DNA of 64,000 nt, taken from Oceanispirochaeta sp963676905. Its GTDB lineage: Bacteria > Spirochaetota > Spirochaetia > DSM-2461. The position numbers were made by a program, and so were the translations under genes. The stretch is taken from the NCBI GenBank assembly GCA_963676905.2, contig CAXXVE010000001.1, positions 3,224,001 through 3,288,000 on the forward strand, given 5' to 3'. The notes beneath the pieces were generated by a model. That model saw nothing but the letters and a program-made list of their open reading frames with translations, did no database searches and was not told where the DNA came from. Positions 33,341-40,984 of this stretch are shown here, piece after piece. The stretch's first letter is position 1; every line of letters starts with the position of its first letter.

Positions 33341-34440
33341 AAAATCCTTTGAAAAACTCAGCCCTGGGACTGACCCTGGTGTCCATCGTACTGGGTCTCG
33401 CTGTGGGTGCTGTTATTCTGCTGCTTATAGGCTACAATCCCATCGAGGCCTACTCTGTCATGCTTGATGGCATATTCGGATCTGTCCGGTATGTTTCCTG
33501 GACCATTATCTACGCCACGCCTATAATCCTTACAGGTCTTTCGGTGGCCTTTGCCTTCAAAACCGGATTGTTCAATATCGGTGCCGAGGGACAGTATATT
33601 GTGGGTGCCCTGACCGCAGCCCTATTGGGATACTTTGTTAAACTCCCTATGGTACTTCATATTCCTTTCGTGCTTGTCTGCAGCATTGCCGCAGGATCCC
33701 TCTGGGGAAGCATTGCCGGTTTCCTCAAGGCCCGGTACGGTGTCAATGAGGTTATCTCTACAATAATGCTGAACTGGATAGCCCTGTACCTCAACAATTT
33801 TCTCGTCCTCCATGAGAAAATTAAAAGACCGGGTTCCGAGGCGACAAATAAGATCCTCGATTCTGCAAAGCTGATTTTCTTTGACAGCTGGAAAAGGAGT
33901 GACGGCGGAATGGAGTTCCGCCGGGCCCACCCCTTCTTTCATGACATATTCAGGACTCCCGCCAATGCGGGCTTTCTGATTGCTGTTGCCGCGGCCATAG
34001 GAGTCCTTCTTGTACTGAACAAGACAACCCTGGGATACAGCCTCAAGGCTGTAGGCTACAACAAGGATGCCGCCGAGTTCGGCGGGATTAATATCAACCG
34101 CAGTATGATAAGTTCCATGGCTATAGCCGGAGGGCTTTCCGGTCTCGCCGGTGCGGTACAGATTATGGGATTCACCCGTGAGGCTTCGGCACTTGCCGCG
34201 TCCGAGGGATACGGTTTTGAGGGAATATCTGTTGCCCTGATCGGTGCGAACAACCCCATCGGCTGTGTGCTTGCGGGCCTCTTCTACGGCGCTTTGAAGT
34301 ACGGCGGGTCAAAGATCCAGCCCAAAATCGGAGCCCCCTATGAGATTATAAGTATTATCATGGGCACAATCGTACTGTTTATAGCCATGCCCAAGCTGAT
34401 CAGAATGATGAAAATTACAGGTAAAAAGGAGTCTAAGTGA
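33337..34440 (+). CDS. Nucleoside ABC transporter permease (first)
   Basis: A 367-residue inner membrane permease of the BPD_transp_2 family (branched-chain/ribose type) with about nine membrane helices. Family patterns are FNIGAEGQYIVGAL, RYGVNEVISTIMLNWIALYL, GYSLKAVGYNKDAAEFGGIN and GLSGLAGAVQIMG. It overlaps the ATPase gene by four bases (ATGA). It corresponds to NupB/YufP-type subunits of purine nucleoside importers. Confidence 0.9.
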   Translation: MKNPLKNSALGLTLVSIVLGLAVGAVILLLIGYNPIEAYSVMLDGIFGSVRYVSWTIIYATPIILTGLSVAFAFKTGLFNIGAEGQYIVGALTAALLGYFVKLPMVLHIPFVLVCSIAAGSLWGSIAGFLKARYGVNEVISTIMLNWIALYLNNFLVLHEKIKRPGSEATNKILDSAKLIFFDSWKRSDGGMEFRRAHPFFHDIFRTPANAGFLIAVAAAIGVLLVLNKTTLGYSLKAVGYNKDAAEFGGININRSMISSMAIAGGLSGLAGAVQIMGFTREASALAASEGYGFEGISVALIGANNPIGCVLAGLFYGALKYGGSKIQPKIGAPYEIISIIMGTIVLFIAMPKLIRMMKITGKKESK

Positions 34441-35369
34441 TGATCCTTGAAAGCATAGCATTTCTTCTGGGTACGACCCTTATGTATGCCACACCCCTTA
34501 TCTTCACCTCTCTTGGCGGTACCATCTCGGAAAACTCGGGGGTGGTGAACATAGGACTTGAGGGCATCATGTTTATGGGCGCCTTTATCGCCGCCGGTGT
34601 GGGCTTTTATGCAGGCAGCGGCTGGATCGGTTTTCTGGCAGCCGCAGGTGTGGGAGGATTATTCGGCCTCCTCCATGCGGTAGCCTGCATCAGCTTTACG
34701 GCGGATCAGGTCGTGTCGGGTATCGCCATAAACTTTCTTGGCCCCGGATTTGCACTCCTTCTCTGCCGTATCATGTTTGACGGTGCGGCCATGACCCTTC
34801 CCCTGTCTCTGGATGACAAGATCTCACGTCCCCTCAATGGGCTTTTCACACAGAACTCTTTCTTTGATATGATCCTCAACCGCTACTCCACTGTGTATCT
34901 CGCCTTTCTCCTTGTTCTCCTTGTCTGGTTTGTTCTCTATAAAACAAAGCTCGGACTTCGTATCCGTTCTGTAGGAGAGCATCCTGAAGCGGCTGCGACC
35001 CTTGGTATCAATGTCTACCGTGTCCGCTACCTTTCTGTTATCGCTTCGGGTGTTTTTGCGGGTATGGGAGGCGCTGCTGTCAGCGTAGCCATTGTTTCCC
35101 AGTTCAGGGTGACCCTGATTTCGGGTCAGGGATTTATTGCTCTGGCGGCTATGATCTTCGGTAAATGGAAACCTCAGGGAGCCATGTGGGCCTGCCTTCT
35201 GTTCGGCCTTGCCCAGGCCATCGTCGTCTTTATGCCCAGAACAGGTCTTGAAGTATCATCACAGCTTTTGAGTATGCTTCCCTATGTTCTTACTCTTGTG
35301 CTTCTAGTTGTCTTTGTGGGTAAATCTGTTGCCCCATCGGCAGACGGAAAAATCTACGAAAAGAACTGA
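34437..35369 (+). CDS. Nucleoside ABC transporter permease (second)
   Basis: The second BPD_transp_2 permease, 310 residues, with VNIGLEGIMFMGAF, ADQVVSGIAINFLGPG, GLRIRSVGEHPEAAATLGIN and GLAQAIVVFMPRTGLE. It completes a heterodimeric membrane channel with the gene before it. The start may be GTG at 34437 or ATG at 34440; both fit the AGGAG motif upstream. It ends one base before the stop of the converging URO-D-like gene, so there is no spacer or terminator between the two transcription units. Confidence 0.9.
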   Translation: MMILESIAFLLGTTLMYATPLIFTSLGGTISENSGVVNIGLEGIMFMGAFIAAGVGFYAGSGWIGFLAAAGVGGLFGLLHAVACISFTADQVVSGIAINFLGPGFALLLCRIMFDGAAMTLPLSLDDKISRPLNGLFTQNSFFDMILNRYSTVYLAFLLVLLVWFVLYKTKLGLRIRSVGEHPEAAATLGINVYRVRYLSVIASGVFAGMGGAAVSVAIVSQFRVTLISGQGFIALAAMIFGKWKPQGAMWACLLFGLAQAIVVFMPRTGLEVSSQLLSMLPYVLTLVLLVVFVGKSVAPSADGKIYEKN

Positions 35370-36518
35370 TCAGCCCGCACTGCGATCTGTAGCATAAAAA
35401 GCAAGGATGTTTTGAATGGGCACATCCGCTTGAATATAATGGGCTGAGGTGCAGATGTAGCCGCCGCCTGTCCCGAGGGTCCTGCAGAGATAATCTACTT
35501 CATTCTGCACATCAGCTATGGTGCCGAAGGGAAGAGTCCTTTGAAGGTCCCCTCCTCCGTGGAAATTCAGGGTGCTGCCCCAGGTCTTTTTGATATGGGC
35601 CATATCCATTCCCTTTGCAGCGGGCTGCAGGGGGTTCAGGACATCAATTCCCATATCATCACGGAAGGCGTCAACCAGAGGGAGTACAGAGCCGCAGGAG
35701 TGGTAGATCAGTTTGACATCATACTCCCTGATGACCTTGTTGAGCTTCTGATGGAAGGGAAGAATATACTCCCTCCACATTTCGGGGGACATCAGAAGGC
35801 CGTCCTGTACAGCCACATCATCGTAGGTATATACCATGTCGATCAGATCTCCTGCAGCACTCATGGCGGACCTGAAGTTTTTTATGAATATCTCGGTGTA
35901 GCAGTTCATGATGGCCTGCACTATTTCGGGTTTTTCATAGAGGCCCATAAGGAAGTTATCCAGGCCGTAGAGTGACCATGCAGACTCAAAGATACCCCCG
36001 ATGTCATATCGGATATGCCTCTTCTCCTGCCGGTTTGCCCGTTCAGCCGCCGGAATCAGGCTAGTCCAGTCCCAGAAGGATTCGTCCGGCCATTTGTCCC
36101 AGCTCTCTACTTCGGCCACGCTTTGCGCTTCAGCAAGGGGGAAAGCTGCATACTCCTCATACTCGGAGTATTCATTTCTTACAATCTTCCGGACGCTGCC
36201 CCAAGCATTATAGAAGGATCCGTCACTGTTTTTCTGGAGTTCAGGACCTATATAATCGGGGCTTATAATACGGCAGTCTACTCCGAGAAGATCCAGAAGA
36301 TCATCTTTTTCTTTCAGACCAAAGTAGTTCAGAAGTTTTGTCCAGTTTTCGGGGACAACCCAGAAGTCAAAGGGAACCCTGTCCGGCTCCTTCCGCATCA
36401 GTGCCTGAGTGACTCTCTCGTGGGATGTCATTACGGCGGGAGTGCCGGACCATCTTTTCAAAAACCACTCTTTTACCTCATCCGCAGAACCTGAATCCAG
36501 AAGTTCACTTATTTTCAT
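35370..36518 (-). CDS. URO-D superfamily protein, MtaA-like methyltransferase
   Basis: The 382-residue TIM-barrel protein belongs to the uroporphyrinogen decarboxylase superfamily. The zinc ligands of the corrinoid-methyltransferase branch (MtaA/MtbA) are visible: HSCGS (His and Cys) near residue 272 and a later cysteine in GYICTSAHYIQ near 358. Residues typical of true HemE catalysis are not evident, and no heme genes are nearby. It may move a methyl group between a corrinoid protein and a thiol, but the substrate is unknown. It is 11 bases downstream of deoB in a nucleoside salvage block, an unusual setting. AGG is near the ATG. Confidence 0.8.
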   Translation of the reverse strand: MKISELLDSGSADEVKEWFLKRWSGTPAVMTSHERVTQALMRKEPDRVPFDFWVVPENWTKLLNYFGLKEKDDLLDLLGVDCRIISPDYIGPELQKNSDGSFYNAWGSVRKIVRNEYSEYEEYAAFPLAEAQSVAEVESWDKWPDESFWDWTSLIPAAERANRQEKRHIRYDIGGIFESAWSLYGLDNFLMGLYEKPEIVQAIMNCYTEIFIKNFRSAMSAAGDLIDMVYTYDDVAVQDGLLMSPEMWREYILPFHQKLNKVIREYDVKLIYHSCGSVLPLVDAFRDDMGIDVLNPLQPAAKGMDMAHIKKTWGSTLNFHGGGDLQRTLPFGTIADVQNEVDYLCRTLGTGGGYICTSAHYIQADVPIQNILAFYATDRSAG

Positions 36519-36529
36519 AGCAGCCTCGC

Positions 36530-37708
36530 TTAGAAGGTTGTCCCGTGCTTCATTGCAGGAACGCCGAAGTAATCATTCAGGGAGGCAGCCAGATCAGCAA
36601 AACTCTCTCTGATTCCCAGAGAAACCCCGTCAGCGCCTTTTCTGTACCACAGAAGAGGAACATGTTCTCTTGTGTGGTCGGTGCCCCTGAAGGCGGGATC
36701 ACAGCCATGGTCGCCTGTAATTATAAGGAGATCGCCCTCATTCATTGTATCAATCATTGAAGGAAGGGCCGCATCTATTTCAGCGACAGCATTACCGTAG
36801 CCTTTAACATCACGGCGGTGTCCGAATACCATGTCTGTATCCACAAGGTTAACAAAGAGGAACTCCTTGCCCTGGGGAGTTTTTGCAAGAAGTTCAGCAG
36901 TCCGTGCAAGACAGGCGGGGTTTCCGGCATCATGGTAACTCTCTGTGAGTCCGCTTTCATTGAAGATGGACCCGATTTTTCCTACGCCCATTGTCTTCAC
37001 GCCGTTCTTCTCAAGGTGGTCAAGCAGTGAGTCACCGGGAAGTGCAATGGAGTAGTCATGGCGTTCTTTCGTTCTGTAGAACTCCCCCGCAGGACCGGCA
37101 AAGGGCCGGGCTATCACACGGCCTACTGCCAGAGGATCACAGAGCTCTCTGGCGATCTCACACATTTTATAGAGCTCTTCAATGCTGTATTTATCCATAT
37201 GACAAGCTATCTGAAAAACAGAATCGGCTGAGGTGTAGCAGATGGGATATCCTGTTTTCAGGTGCTCTTCCCCGAGTTCTTCGATGATTGCCGTTCCGCT
37301 GGCAGCCTTGTTGCCGAGGATCCCGCCGCAGCCTGTCTTTTCGACAAATGCAGCCACCAGATCTTCGGGAAATGAGGGATACTCTTTGGGGAACTGGGTA
37401 AAAGCCTGATCCAGTACAAGACCGGCCATCTCCCAATGCCCTGTGGTAGTATCCTTGCCGGGAGACTTCTCTTTCATTACTCCGAAGGATGCAGATGGTT
37501 TTTCCACGGCACCGCAGCCGGGAAGAGTGTTTCCAAGAAGCTCCGAAGCATTACCAAGCCCCATGGCTTTCAGGTTGGGCCAGAAGTTATCCGAACCCAT
37601 TCCCTGGCAGATATGAAGGGCCGTATTAGACCCTGTGTCTCCATAGGATGCGGCATCAGGCAGTTCACCTATGCCGAAACTGTCAATAACCAGTATTGTT
37701 GCCCGCAT
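36530..37708 (-). CDS. deoB: Phosphopentomutase
   Basis: The enzyme interconverts ribose or deoxyribose 1-phosphate and 5-phosphate, feeding nucleoside sugars into central metabolism. It has the alkaline-phosphatase-like fold: metal-binding aspartate in VIDSFGIGELPDA at the N-terminus, the phosphorylated threonine region GKDTTTGHWEM near residue 84, and metal ligands in LVDTDMVFGHRRD and ITGDHGCDPAFRGTDHTREHVP. Length 392 is normal. Its start overlaps the deoC 3' end by 26 bases. Confidence 0.95.
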   Translation of the reverse strand: MRATILVIDSFGIGELPDAASYGDTGSNTALHICQGMGSDNFWPNLKAMGLGNASELLGNTLPGCGAVEKPSASFGVMKEKSPGKDTTTGHWEMAGLVLDQAFTQFPKEYPSFPEDLVAAFVEKTGCGGILGNKAASGTAIIEELGEEHLKTGYPICYTSADSVFQIACHMDKYSIEELYKMCEIARELCDPLAVGRVIARPFAGPAGEFYRTKERHDYSIALPGDSLLDHLEKNGVKTMGVGKIGSIFNESGLTESYHDAGNPACLARTAELLAKTPQGKEFLFVNLVDTDMVFGHRRDVKGYGNAVAEIDAALPSMIDTMNEGDLLIITGDHGCDPAFRGTDHTREHVPLLWYRKGADGVSLGIRESFADLAASLNDYFGVPAMKHGTTF

Positions 37709-38357
37709 CGGCGTCCCCCTCTACAATGGCGATTCCCGCACTGGCACCCAGGCGGTCGGCTCCGGCTTCTATCATGGCTAGGGCTGTTTCCCTGTCCCTT
37801 ATGCCCCCCGCAGCCTTTACTTCAAGACCGGGAACGGTCTTTTTCATCAAAGCTACATCCTCAAGGGTGGCACCGCCGGTGCCGAATCCTGTAGATGTTT
37901 TAACAAAGTCTGCTCCCGCCTCTTCACAGAGTCTGCAGACTGTGGCGATCTCATCCTTTGTAAGGTAGCAGTTTTCAAGAATGACCTTGACGACAGCGGA
38001 ACCTGAAGCATCCACAACGGCCTTGATGTCGTTGCGCACGTAATCTGTATCTCCAGCCTTCATCATTCCGACGTTGATGACCATGTCCACTTCTTCAGCA
38101 CCGTCTTTCACAGCCTGCGCTGTTTCTGCGGCCTTCATGGCACTGCTCATGGCGCCAAGGGGAAAACCGACAACAACACATGTTTTAACTGTACTTCCTT
38201 TGAGTTTAGAAGCGACAAGAGATGTGTAGCAGGCGTTCACACAGACCGAAGCAAAGTCGTACTGCAGGGCTTCGTCGCAGACCTTCTCAATCTCAGAGGG
38301 CATGGCAGCGGCTTTAAGCAGTGTGTGGTCGATATATTTTGAAAGTTTCTTTTCCAT
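37683..38357 (-). CDS. deoC: Deoxyribose-phosphate aldolase
   Basis: A class I aldolase that splits deoxyribose 5-phosphate into acetaldehyde and glyceraldehyde 3-phosphate. The N-terminus ID HTLLK (IDHTLLKAAA), the VDMVINVGMMKAGD region, the catalytic Lys neighbourhood VKVILENCYL and the Schiff-base lysine in DFVKTSTGFGTGGAT are present. Length 224 is normal. It sits before deoB in the same transcript, the usual deo pairing. Confidence 0.95.
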   Translation of the reverse strand: MEKKLSKYIDHTLLKAAAMPSEIEKVCDEALQYDFASVCVNACYTSLVASKLKGSTVKTCVVVGFPLGAMSSAMKAAETAQAVKDGAEEVDMVINVGMMKAGDTDYVRNDIKAVVDASGSAVVKVILENCYLTKDEIATVCRLCEEAGADFVKTSTGFGTGGATLEDVALMKKTVPGLEVKAAGGIRDRETALAMIEAGADRLGASAGIAIVEGDADAGNNTGY

Positions 38358-38417
38358 GGTTAATTCCTTCCTTATCAGGTTAAATTGTAGTTTATATGTC
38401 CCGAAGGCTTCAATTTT

Positions 38418-39629
38418 TTATTCCATATTGTTTTCATCGTAGAAACTGGCAAGACCTCCCAGAGATGTTTCCCTGTAAGTGCTCATAAGGTCTCTCCCTG
38501 TCTGGGTCATTGTCGCAATGGCATCATCCAGCCCCACCTTATGGGATCCGTCTGACAGGATAGCATACTCGGCACTGGCAAGGGCCCTGCTTGCACCCAT
38601 TACATTCCTTTCTATGCAGGGAATCTGAACCAGTCCCATTACAGGGTCACAGGTGAGTCCCAGGTGGTGCTCCAGTCCCATTTCCGCTGCATATTCAACC
38701 TGTCTGGGGGTTCCTCCCATAAGCTGGGCCGCCGCCCCTGCCGCCATGGCGCAGGCCACCCCGACCTCTCCCTGGCATCCTACCTCGGCTCCCGAGATGG
38801 ATCCGTTGGTTCTCACGATGTTTCCGATGAGCCCCGCTGTGGCAAGGGCTCTGAGAAGATCTGTTTCACTGAGGGAGAATGTTTCCTTCATAGACCTGAG
38901 GACCGCCGGCAGTACGCCGCTGGCACCACAGGTGGGAGCGGTTACGACAATCCCCCCACCCGCATTGGTCTCGGACACGGCAAGGGCGTAGGAGAAGAGT
39001 CTCGCGGAGGTTGAAAGAGGTTCAGCAAGCATCTTGGCTCTTTTCTTGTATGAACTGGACTTGCGGCTCAGATAAAGCCCTCCGGGGAGGACGCCTTCAT
39101 CATGAAGCCCCTCATCTATGGAGCTGAACATATCATCCAGAACCGATTTGAGGAAATCACGGATCCCGTGACCCTCGGTCATATACACATATTCCCAGAG
39201 AGCCAGCCCCTGTTTACCGCAGTGGCGAAGAATCTTCTTCATGCTGTCATGGGGGTAAAGGGGCAAATCTTTACCGGGAGCATTGTCGCCGGATGTTCTT
39301 ATAATCCCCCCGCCGATGCTGTAGCCCTCCCAGTCACCAAGGGTTTTGCCATCCTTCAGAGCCTCCATCTTCATACCGTTTGGATGCTCCGGCATTTCAT
39401 CATCGGGAAACCAGAGAATTTCGACTCTCCGGGGAGAAAAGGTCTCTGTGATTATATGGTCTGTCAGATGCCCCTTTCCTGTAGCCGCCAGGCTGCCGTA
39501 GAGGGACACTCTGAAAAGATCTGCTTCAGGATAGTGGATCAAAAAAGAGGCAGCTGCCTTCTGGGGCCCCATGGTGTGGCTGCTGGAGGGACCGTTTCCT
39601 GTCTTGTAAAGAGTTTTTATTGAATCCAC
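38418..39629 (-). CDS. sdaA: L-serine ammonia-lyase, iron-sulfur type (single chain)
   Basis: The enzyme deaminates L-serine to pyruvate with a 4Fe-4S cluster. The serine-binding signature TGNGPSSSHTMGP is at the N-terminus. The catalytic half has TCGASGVLPAVL, EVGCQGEVGVACAMAAGA, CDPVMGLVQIPC and a late conserved segment (ASRALASAEYAI). Beta and alpha parts are fused in one chain, as in E. coli. The GTG at 39629, preceded by AGGTGG, is chosen over a GTG three codons earlier; MDSIKTLYK matches the family start. It begins 2 bases after the kinase-like gene ends. Confidence 0.93.
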   Translation of the reverse strand: MDSIKTLYKTGNGPSSSHTMGPQKAAASFLIHYPEADLFRVSLYGSLAATGKGHLTDHIITETFSPRRVEILWFPDDEMPEHPNGMKMEALKDGKTLGDWEGYSIGGGIIRTSGDNAPGKDLPLYPHDSMKKILRHCGKQGLALWEYVYMTEGHGIRDFLKSVLDDMFSSIDEGLHDEGVLPGGLYLSRKSSSYKKRAKMLAEPLSTSARLFSYALAVSETNAGGGIVVTAPTCGASGVLPAVLRSMKETFSLSETDLLRALATAGLIGNIVRTNGSISGAEVGCQGEVGVACAMAAGAAAQLMGGTPRQVEYAAEMGLEHHLGLTCDPVMGLVQIPCIERNVMGASRALASAEYAILSDGSHKVGLDDAIATMTQTGRDLMSTYRETSLGGLASFYDENNME

Positions 39630-39631
39630 AC

Positions 39632-40756
39632 TTACCACCTTACCTTACGGCCGTTGTCGGCCAGTCTGTTCTCCAGGTACTCCCTGTCCATCTTCAGTTC
39701 ATTGGCAAATTCCCTGAACAGGTCAGTTGGAATAAGATTTTCCTCGACAAACAGATAAAGAAGCGCCTTTTCTGACAGGCACGGAACCTTCAGTGAGTTC
39801 ATTATGACCTGAGAATGGCTGAAACCCTCCTCCTGTTCACCCAGGACACTGCTGTAGAGTTCAGAACTTTTCACATCATTCATCAACAGATTGAGTTCCG
39901 TCCTGAGAGCCTCGGGACGTCCGGCCGCTGCCGCTTCACCGAGAGGCTTCAGTGTAAAATAGGTGTATACCTTGCCTGGAAGAAAGTGGTGGTTGTCGCA
40001 CCTGGTGCAGTAGTTGGGTTCACGGGGATCGTCCTTGATCTGATCCCCTCCGATAATAATCAGAGGGTCAAAGTAGAGCGCAGGGCATTCCTGGCCGTGT
40101 ACCATATAATATCTGTAGGTATAAAAACTGTCCTGTATGCAGTCTGAGTGCTCGCAGTAGGCTGTAAGGGGATAGACATCGGTTGCTGTCTCTATAAGCA
40201 GACGGGCTGTAGAGTTGAATATATCCCTTCTGAAGTTCAGGATCAGTGTGGGATAGACAAAGACGAGCCCCTTCTGTTCTGATGCATTTTTAATAACATA
40301 TGCCATTCTCTCATCAAAAAATGAAGCCTCGTCGATGATCCAGGTTCCCATTGTGGGAAAGTCGTCCAGAAGCTTTTCAAGATCGAAGGAATTCCTTATT
40401 TTGGCAATATTGTCCCCGAGCCTTTCGTATCCGCCCCTGTAGGCAAGGGCATCCTCGGGATAGTCTTCAAAACGCTTCTCATCAAGAGCGGAACGGACAA
40501 AGAATACATTTCGTCTGTCGGCTTCGCCGGTTTTTGTCAAATCACCGACTATATCGGATTTTTCAAGAGTCACTCTGGCATCCCGCCAAATTCTTGCGGA
40601 GTATTCGGTTTTACCCGAACCCATGGGGCCGATTACCAGAATACGTCTCCCGGATTTGGTAAAATCAAAGTGTCCGTAGGACTGATGAACTCTGATCTGG
40701 GGGAATCCGACACTCTTAAGGAAATCATCAGAATCCCTTTCTTTTTTGTATCCCAT
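39632..40756 (-). CDS. Thymidine-kinase-like protein (type II fold), divergent and enlarged
   Basis: The P-loop GPMGSGKTEY (residues 43-52) and the Walker B-like WIIDEASFFDE match the type II thymidine kinase pattern, as do an arginine loop (YPTLILNFRRDIFN), a zinc-type cysteine pair CEHSDC, and a late IIGGDQIKDDPREPNYCTRCDN with CxxC. Type II TKs are ~190-230 residues; this protein has ~374, with extra residues in front and an added C-terminal helical domain of ~90. It probably phosphorylates thymidine or a related deoxynucleoside, consistent with deoB/deoC next door, but the substrate is not certain. The ATG at 40756, seven bases after GGAG, is preferred over upstream ATGs lacking a site. 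Confidence 0.75.
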   Translation of the reverse strand: MGYKKERDSDDFLKSVGFPQIRVHQSYGHFDFTKSGRRILVIGPMGSGKTEYSARIWRDARVTLEKSDIVGDLTKTGEADRRNVFFVRSALDEKRFEDYPEDALAYRGGYERLGDNIAKIRNSFDLEKLLDDFPTMGTWIIDEASFFDERMAYVIKNASEQKGLVFVYPTLILNFRRDIFNSTARLLIETATDVYPLTAYCEHSDCIQDSFYTYRYYMVHGQECPALYFDPLIIIGGDQIKDDPREPNYCTRCDNHHFLPGKVYTYFTLKPLGEAAAAGRPEALRTELNLLMNDVKSSELYSSVLGEQEEGFSHSQVIMNSLKVPCLSEKALLYLFVEENLIPTDLFREFANELKMDREYLENRLADNGRKVRW

Positions 40757-40899
40757 ATAATAATGCTCCATCTGTGTGAGTAGAGTAGTATTAAAAATAT
40801 ACCACAACTTATTTAAACCGGTCATCCATGCCGGGCTGATGATAATAACATCTGCCATGACCAATAGGCAATGTTAAATGGAAGAATGATTCCCAATTA

Positions 40900-40928
40900 T
40901 TGAAAAATAGGCGATGATGGATTAAATA
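40900..40928 (+). promoter_or_regulatory. Possible promoter of the ankyrin lipoprotein gene
   Basis: TTGAAA and TAAATA are spaced by 17 bases, about 57 bases before the start codon. The region is A+T-rich and other -10-like words (TATACA near 40948) exist, so the exact position is uncertain. Confidence 0.35.
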
Positions 40929-40984
40929 ATGTTAAGGTTCAACCGATTATACAATAAGGACAACTATGCATAAGAAGGAAAACA

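Noticed and set aside
35370..36518. HemE (uroporphyrinogen decarboxylase of heme synthesis)
   Set aside because: Zinc-ligand pattern (HxC and later Cys) and context fit the MtaA-like branch, and no heme genes are near.
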